A stretch of DNA of 64,000 bases from Halicephalobus mephisto (Eukaryota; Nematoda; Chromadorea; Rhabditida; Panagrolaimidae): contig SWDT01000034.1 of NCBI GenBank assembly GCA_009193035.1, positions 124,001 to 188,000 on the forward strand, in the 5' to 3' direction. Below are positions 56,849-64,000 of this stretch, piece after piece. The notes under the pieces were generated by a model that made no database searches, was not told the DNA's origin, and saw nothing but the letters and a program-made list of their open reading frames with translations. Each line of letters begins with the position of its first letter. The stretch's first letter is position 1. Made by a program: the position numbers and the translations under genes.

Positions 56849-57601
56849 TATTTTGAAAAAAGTAAAAAAATCAGAAAAAGAAAAACGAAAACAGAGAGAT
56901 TCGGTCCGCTCTCAGTTTACATTACTCGTCTGGCCCCGTTGATAAGGACGGTTTTCGACCACAGGTGCCAATTGAGGTCTGGAGGAAAATCGAAAATCTA
57001 GATCGGCAGATTTGGAAAAAGATAAAAGAATAATCTTGCTCATCTAGACAAATAAATCAAAAACAAAAAACCATTTGAATGCCATGTGATCTATGTAAAT
57101 TTAAAAAACTTCAAAATTTTATTTTTTTTAAATTAAGTTTTATTTTTAAAAATCAATTAAAAAACTTCAAAATTTTATTTTTTTTAAATTTATTAAAAGT
57201 TTTATTTTTAAAAATCAATTTAAAAAACCTCAAAAATTTATATTTTTTAAATGTATAAAATGTTTTATTTTTAAAAATCAATTAAAAAAACTTCAAAAAT
57301 TTATATTTTTTAAATGTATAAAATGTTTTATTTTTAAAAATCAATTAAAAAACTTCAAAATTTTATAAAAATTTATTTTTAAAAATCAATTAAAAAAAAT
57401 AAATTTTTGAGATTTTTTAAAGTTTATTAAGTTTTACTTTTAAAAATTCAAATTTATTCAAAAAAATTTAACTTTTAAATTTTAATTTATTCAAAAATTC
57501 CGAAAAATTAAAATTTAATCCTAAAATTCTTCATTCCAACAACTCTATCAACAATTAAACACATTTATTCCAATAGTTTATCCAAAAACAAACAATCCAG
57601 C
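56849..57601. other. Intergenic region upstream of the sugar transporter
   Basis: The first 200 bp (56849-57060) are of mixed composition and probably hold the transporter promoter. From about 57090 to 57400, five units of about 60 bp repeat TTTTATTTTTAAAAATCAAT and AAAAAACTTCAAAATTTTAT. The rest is the 3' flank of the DDB1-family gene. Confidence 0.55.
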
Positions 57602-60600
57602 TTACAAATGAAGTCTCCAAAGTTCTCTCGCATATTTAAAAACAATTAAATGTTTTGGAAGATCATTTTGTGGAATTCCTTCTGGAATTTCAACATCAGC
57701 AAAAACATTTTCAATATCATCGAGATTCAACATCCTACTCAAATAATCTCCATCCACAAACGGTGTTGATTCATCTGTATTTTTGCCATCGTTAAAATAA
57801 TTTGCTAAACAAATTTCCGCATTTTTCAGCAACCTAAAAAATAAAAATTAATCATTTAAAAAATAAACTTTTTTCAAAACCAAAATAACACAATCTTTTT
57901 CTTGATGAATTTTTTAAAACAAAATTAATTTAAAAAATAAAAACAAACCTAAAAATTACTGGTTCAATATGGACAATTACACCAATAGCACCACAAATCG
58001 TTCCAAAATAACGAGAATTTTTCGACAATGTTGTGTTTTTATAAAAAATCGGCAAAAACGGCGTTCCACTTCTTATAGAATTCGGTATATATCCAACTTT
58101 CGTCGTTCCTACAGCTCTCAATTTAAAAGCTGATTCATTTTCTCCTTCATTTTCTGATTCCAAATCCGTAAAAATCGTCGAAGTAAAAGTATTACTAAAT
58201 CCAATTATATAATGTCTAGTCAAAAAATCCAAATTAAACATAAATTTGTATTCGAATGAACTTCCAATTCTTTCTTGTGGTGCATCTTCAAAAAATCTAA
58301 TAAGAGAAACCGGATTTAATACATCTGAAAAAACTAACAAATCACTTGTAGAATTAAATTTCGACGTAACTGAATACACACAATTTCCCAAGGATTCTGA
58401 ATTTTTAAGATCAAAATTTCCTTGAACTTCATCCAAACTAAGTTCCATAGTTTGAGATTCCATCAAAATCCTTATTATATTTTTTTTCGCTATTTTAGCT
58501 GTAATTATTCCTCCAGCACAATATTTTTCAGCCACACATTTAAAAACAACATTACTTTCTGACGTAGGTCTATTCACTTCATAAATCAGCAATCTTCCAC
58601 TGTCCATTTTATCCGTATTTTCTTTCGCTAATCCTGTTCCAACAAGAATATAATTTTTTCCAAGACCAGATCCAGACACAATACACGTTATTTCTTCTCT
58701 CAAAGCCATATGAACCACACCAACAGGCATATATCGATCACCATCCAATGCCACTAAAGAATATGCCGAAATAAAATATTTAGCTGGAGTAACTAATTCA
58801 ACAATATCCCCTCCAGCCCAAGGTTGAGTTTGAGCCATTTCAAAAGCCGTAACAACCGACGCCGGTTTTGTCGCTTTATCCTTATTATGAGGTCCAATAA
58901 CCTAAAAAACCATAAAAATAAAAAAATTCAAAAAATACTAAAAACAAAAAAACCATTAAAATTCAAAAAATACTAAAATTTAAAATTTAAAAATAAAAAT
59001 TCAAACCATTTCATTTGACGCAGCTGCAATAATCATATTAGTAGCTTTGTCGTAATACATTTTCTCAATTGTTTCACCTATATGTATAGGTACAAAAGAT
59101 TTAGTTTGTTTACCAGGAATAATTCCAATAGAAAGTTCATTTTCTTTATGATACAGTAACATATCTTCAAAATGTTCCAATTGAAATACAGAATTCAATT
59201 CTTTCACATCCAAATGACAAAAAGTAAGAGCTCCTGCTTCATATCTAACTACAGAAACCTGATCTGAGCAAATTAAAACATGAAGTTGTCCTTTAACATT
59301 CACTTTACAGTACTTCAAAGGTCTAACTCCAATATGAATCGGTTTTTTATATCTAACTTTTCCTGTATTCTCATCCACAAGAAAATATTCCAATTTTCCC
59401 AAATCTGTCGAAATAAACAAAAAACTCGCATCTGGAGCAAATCTACAAATAGTCACATCAGTAAAAATTTCACCAGGAACATTGCAAGGAGTAGCAAATT
59501 TCAATGGACGATTTTCAGATTCATCAATATCAACAAGATAAAATTCACTGCTTTTTTGTAAATACACCACACAAAGAGTACAGTCTGAATTATCTGAAAA
59601 TTCATACAAATACTTAAAAAACCACATAAATACTTTAAAAAATCAAAAATAATATAAATATTTAGAAAATTCCGAAAATTACATATACTTTAAAAAATCA
59701 AAAATAATATAAATATTTAGAAAATTCCGAAAATTATATATACTTTAAAAAATCAAAAATAATATAAATATTTAGAAAATTCCAAAAATTACACATAAAT
59801 ATTCAAAAAAAACCAACCTGGTTCAACAAATTTTACTGCTTGAACAGGTTCTAAAAACTTCTGCTGACACCACAATGTTAATTTTTCCGTTTTTTGATTA
59901 AAATAATACCATTTAACCATGTCATCTTCAGCAATAGCAATAAATCCAAAATTGTTTGCATGTCCACATGAACTTCCAGGACCAGAAATAACTTCTGTTC
60001 TGTTTTTCCAGATATAAAACGCTTCAGAATTAATTTGAACAAAATACTGGCCATTAATACAAGCAATATGAGAAGTTGATCCAAAAGGTTGAAAAACGGG
60101 CAAAGATTCCGGAGCTTCTTCTTGTTTGACCATTTTCAAGCTTTCAGGAGAAACAGAGAGATAATAAGCATCATCATCATGAATAAGAAGGAAAAGAGAA
60201 CCTTTCGGATCCGGATTAGCTTTATGAAGCTGATAAATAACAGGTTCAGTAGGTCTAGAAATGGACGCAAGACAATTCAACTTCATTCCGTCCTTGATTA
60301 TTACTAATTTCCCTTCCTAAAAAATATATTAAATTTTTTAATTTTCCAAAAATTACCGAAAATCCACCAGTAGAAACAACAAGTCGTCTGTCACATCTAT
60401 CTTCAATGGCCAAAACGTCGATTATTGGAGCACTATTGAGGATTTTACTGAGAATTTTTAATTCAATTTGTCCTTCTTCTTTTCCTGGAACAAATTCAAC
60501 AAGAGAATGATCAGAGAGATCACCAGCAACAAAGTATTTTCTGTCATCAAGAGCAACAACATGAGAGGTTCGGGGGATCGAAGCAAAGATATCAAACTAT

Positions 60601-61660
60601 AAATAATAGAAAAATTAAAATAAATCAAAATGAATAAAATTAAAACTTACATCGACAGCTGTAAGCTCTCCTTCTTCTGTTTCGATCTGGATTAATCCGA
60701 CTTTTCCTTTAGTTGTGAAAGTGAGGAATGACTGAGGATTGACAAATGGAACAAGATGAGAAAACCTTCCGCCGCTGATATCCAGATCAGTCGAAAACGC
60801 GGCATTTGCCAGACAGACAGTCAATGTATTTCTGCCAACCATGATGGCTCCACCTTCTTTTCCGTAGTAAGGGATGGAGTAATTGTAATCAGAAGCAATA
60901 TCGAAAGGAGGGTATTTGTCGTCCTCTTTTAGTTCGTCTCCAGAAGGCTTCACAATGATCCCTCGGAAACTATTCTGACTTACATGAACAATAAGAAGAA
61001 AGTTCCTGCTGAAGTGGTCTCCACCAAGTTGAGCAACGTCCCTAATCAAGCCGCCTTTCTGTTGCCGGAAAGATTGGAATTTAACCACGTCGTTGGCGGC
61101 AACAGTCCAGGTACAGTATTCGACAGAAGCTTCTTGGAAGTGGATGACAAGTTCGTCCTAAAAACATGGAATAGTTGGGCATCACAAGGAAAACCTGCCA
61201 TTTTTCCCAAAGAAAACATTTTTGGTCCATGGGTGTTCATCGCGGAGATCGTACTGTCCAATTCTGCTCGGATTCTGACTTTAAATCCATCTTTTCCTTG
61301 ACTAAAATCCTCAGCAATACTGTGAATAAGAAGTCTATTATTGGAATCCAGAGTCGCGATGGAGTAGGCTTGCTGAAAACAAACATCCAAATAGTGTTTT
61401 TAAAAATTAATTTTCATATATCAAATTCAACAAAAACTCACATCTGTAGGTCTGTACTTTACAACAGCACAACACACAACGACTCCAGAAACTTTAAAGC
61501 TGCACTCCTTCTGGATTGCGTTATCGGGATCCACTCTCCAGAATTCCAGTCTGTCCGGGAAAGCGACCGCAATATGCTTCTGCTCCAAGGATAAAAAGTG
61601 TCCGTAGAGCAAGCTCTGGATCCTCGCCGGATCCTTATAAGTTCCAAGATAAACCGACAT
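57602..61660 (-). CDS. ddb-1: DDB1-family triple beta-propeller protein, divergent
   Basis: Exons 61660-61442, 61372-61195, about 61157-60651, 60596-60357, 60316-59818, 59593-59007, 58901-57949 and 57833-57602 give about 1,137 aa, almost exactly DDB1's 1,140. Matches run along the family: N-terminal GHFLSLEQKHIAVAFPDRLEF, then GKEGGAIMVGRNTL, AGDLSDHSLVEFVPG, APIIDVLAIEDRCDRRLVV, a glycine-rich SGRLLIYEVNR in the third propeller and C-terminal STPFVDGDYLSRMLNLDDI ... ARELWRLHL. DDB1 is the CUL4 ubiquitin-ligase adaptor. Similarity seems low for a normally conserved protein. The exon 2 to 3 join is unresolved: the best donor (after 61195) is phase 1 and the best acceptor (before 61157) needs phase 0, so a weaker site, a paralog-specific change or a sequence error is involved. 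CPSF1 and SF3B3 fit the C-terminus less well. Confidence 0.78.
59625..59800. repeat. Tandem repeat, about 60-bp unit, in a DDB1 intron
   Basis: Three units of ACTTTAAAAAATCAAAAATA followed by ATATAAATATTTAGAAAATT. Confidence 0.8.
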
Positions 61661-62434
61661 CGTAAAAAATAAAAAATAACAAAATCAAAATTGGATGAGA
61701 ATTTAAAACAGAACTAAACAAGAGGGAAAACTTGGCAAAACGTGAAAAAACAAAGTTGGCGGGAGGAGAAAAAAGGTAATTTCGCCAGGTTATTCTTCAT
61801 CATTCTTGGAAAACTGGGGATTTTTGACTGGTTTAGAGAAATATAACTGGAAAAAACGTCTAATAATAACGAATCATATAACAAAAACGTTATTTTTTAA
61901 AATAAAATTTTTACGTTTATTTTATTCTTCAGAAACTTCATATTATCCAAGTTTATAACTTTTACCTTATATTAACGTCGTTATTTCGTCATTTAAGGTG
62001 CAAATTTAGGAATTACGTCGTTATAAACAACTTTCACAATTTTAGGATTCTTCAAAATCAACTTCAAAATTAATTTTTTTTTAAACTTTATACAAATTTC
62101 CACTCCACAAAACTAAATTTCAACAAAATCAATTGTTTTATCGAAGAAATATAAAACTACAAACATTATCCAAACTTCCCAGTCACTATCCATTTTCCCT
62201 TTATAAAAAATAATTTTTCTTCCAAATTTGAATTTTTTAAAACTTTATTTTCATCCTATTATAACTTAGCCTATAACTAAAATTAAGGCAAATCACCAGC
62301 AAGAAATACTGAGACGCTTTAGTAGGCTGTGACAAAAGTCATTCACTTCTGAAAGACCAAAAAATAAAAAAACAAAATTCTCAACCGGAAACATAAATAA
62401 TAGACTTATTATCAAATTGAGCATTAATAAAACC
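61661..62434. other. Intergenic region, DDB1 / mitochondrial carrier
   Basis: About 770 bp between a minus-strand start (DDB1 family) and a minus-strand stop (carrier). It probably holds the DDB1 promoter near 61661-61800 and the carrier's 3' UTR. AACGTCGTTATTTCGTCATT near 61970 and ATTACGTCGTTATAAAC near 62011 are a short repeated pair. No gene is seen. Confidence 0.5.
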
Positions 62435-63911
62435 TCATGACATTGTTGCACCGAGCTTCTTTCTTACTGTTTCATACACAACATAGCTGATACTTACTGC
62501 CGGTATTACCTTCATAAAATTCGGCGTTATTCCTCTATAAAGTCCAACAAATCCTTCATTTTGAATAATATACCGAAATTGGCCAGTCATCGTATCCGGT
62601 TGAGAAAGATCATTCGACACCGCTAAAAAACCAAATTAAAGTAAAAAATTAATAAAAAAAACTTAAATCTAAAAAAAGTGAGAAATTTAAGTAAAAAAAT
62701 AAAAAATAAACTTAAAAAAATAAAAAACTTAAATCTAAAAAAATAAAAAAATTTAAATAAAAAAAAATAAAAAATTTTTAAAATCTCCCTTAACTTACTT
62801 CTCGCTTGTAACCTTGTTCTAACCAAGGCTAAAGGATAACTTGCAAGTTGACCACATGTGCTTGAACAAGTTCCACATGCAAGTAAAGCCAAAACACCTG
62901 GTTCTTTCAAATCCGGATGCCGTTTAACATAAAACTTTTTTAATGTTTCATAAACAGCCAAATCAATACCAGCATATGGAATGATTCCAAGCAAATTTGG
63001 AATATAACCCTTAAAAAAAATTTTTTTTAAATTTAATTTTAAAAATTTCAAACCTTGTAAAAACATTGAAACCCTTCTTTTTTGTACATTTTTGTTGCAA
63101 AATGCATTAATCCTTTGTTCAATTGTCCCGTTTTCCTCAACGCTAGTCTAGTTTTCAAAACTTCTAGAGGATAAATAATCGTCTGAGATATTGCTCCTGC
63201 ACTTGATCCTGCTGCAAATCTTTCAATAACGGACAATTCATTGTTTCCTTTTATCTTCTGGATTAATCTTTTCATCTGTTCATAAGCCATAAATTTAAAA
63301 GCAGATTCTGGAGCAATTTTAACGACATTGATACCATTTCCTCTCCAAAAAGATTTAATTCCACCTTCAACATAGAGGTATTTTAACGCTGTGAAGAGGT
63401 TGTATCTATTTTGAAACGTCGAATGCACCTATGAAAATCTGTTATCAAAAAGTAAAAAATCACAACAAACTTGTAGAAAAACTTTCAGACGATCTAGTGG
63501 AGCAGTACAGGTTCTAGACATACATCCAGCGATGCCTCCGGCCACCAGATGTCTCCACCAGACTCCACTTTGCATTTCCTGGGCTGAGAAGTCTTCTGGA
63601 ATCTGACTGTCTTCTCCAATGTCAATCACCTAAAAACAATAAAATAAAACAAAATCCAAACTGAATAAACATCTAAAATGCAATTTTTAAATACTTTTAA
63701 TCTTAAATAATTCCTTGATGCTAAATTCTGTTTTTAAATGCTCATCAAATTAAAAGCTTAAAATAAACTAGAAAAACGTTAAAATCGCAAACAACTCACC
63801 AAATTGTGTCTCCAAAATTCAGCAATATCCCTAGGATCAGTACTAGGATACAACAACATGAAATCCTTGAATTCTATCAAATCTATCGTCCCTGAATCTG
63901 TTTTGTCCATT
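62435..63911 (-). CDS. Calcium-regulated mitochondrial carrier (SLC25A23/24/25, SCaMC), 5' end outside window
   Basis: Visible exons in transcript order: 63911-63800, 63629-63471, 63428-63054, 63009-62799 and 62622-62435, all in phase. The first visible exon contains an EF-hand end ([20 protein letters not shown]), so the calcium-binding N-terminus begins before 64000. Three carrier repeats follow, with signatures [27 protein letters not shown] and [15 protein letters not shown], each starting a two-helix module. The C-terminus ends [13 protein letters not shown]. Family members exchange ATP-Mg for phosphate across the inner membrane in response to cytosolic calcium. The 5' exons and start codon are missing from the window; 63912-64000 is intron. 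Confidence 0.93.
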
Positions 63912-64000
63912 CTGAAAGATTAAATATGTACAAAATAAAGAAATAAAACAGTAAACGAAATATATTTGATACATAAAATATAATATATAAAATAAGTAAA

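Noticed and set aside
1..64000. tRNA, rRNA, snRNA or spliced-leader RNA genes
   Set aside because: No stretch with tRNA B-box (GGTTCGAATCC-like) plus cloverleaf, no rRNA conserved cores and no SL leader were seen by eye; a tRNAscan/Infernal run would be decisive.

Overview
This window is nuclear DNA from a nematode, most likely a rhabditid close to Caenorhabditis. Four things point there: short introns (often 40-60 bp) with T-rich ...TTTTCAG acceptors; a strong 3' splice acceptor just upstream of many start codons, as expected for spliced-leader trans-splicing; tight same-strand gene clusters that look like operons; and proteins whose lengths and domains fit nematode orthologs (RecQ helicase HIM-6, dynactin DNC-2, UBH-4, MIGA-1). 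All exon joins were made by hand from splice sites and reading phase; no alignment was run.

Layout, left to right. 1-4.1 kb: a stomatin gene and tandem repeats. 4.1-10.2 kb: a BET bromodomain gene (minus strand), divergent from RUVBL2/reptin (10.8-12.3 kb). 12.3-17.9 kb: three minus-strand genes (tyrosylprotein sulfotransferase, dynactin p50 and an unrecognised 295-aa protein). 17.9-24.6 kb: a repeat island with no convincing gene, holding a 159-bp satellite, hairpin satellites and dispersed families. 24.6-31.7 kb: a plus-strand Ly6/ET-module-like gene whose 5-kb intron contains the whole minus-strand BLM/him-6 helicase gene. 31.7-37.3 kb: an Ig V-set/FAM187-like gene and SEC13 (minus). 37.4-43.7 kb, plus strand: PRPF38B, UCHL5/ubh-4, cytochrome b5 and a FabG/HSD17B8-like reductase. 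43.8-46.8 kb, minus: PIN4 and KIN17. 47.3-50.8 kb, plus: mitoguardin, SGT1 and SURF6, spaced like an operon. 51.9-63.9 kb, minus: a GLUT-type sugar transporter, a divergent DDB1-family protein, and a calcium-regulated mitochondrial carrier cut off by the window end.

Most genes are housekeeping: chromatin and DNA repair (BET, RUVBL2, BLM, DDB1, KIN17), splicing (PRPF38B), proteasome and proteostasis (UCHL5, SGT1, PIN4), secretory pathway (SEC13, TPST), mitochondria (mitoguardin, SLC25, SDR) and ribosome biogenesis (SURF6). The most striking signal is in the BET gene. Two adjacent 120-bp, phase-0 exons each encode the acetyl-lysine-binding half of bromodomain 1, and only 17 nt separate them. 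That gap is too short to splice out, so the exons must be mutually exclusive. The second bromodomain of the same gene has also lost the tryptophan of its WPF shelf. Other notable items are the nested helicase gene, several foldback or MITE-like elements next to splice sites, and a TTTCATATATGAAA palindrome recurring inside introns of unrelated genes.
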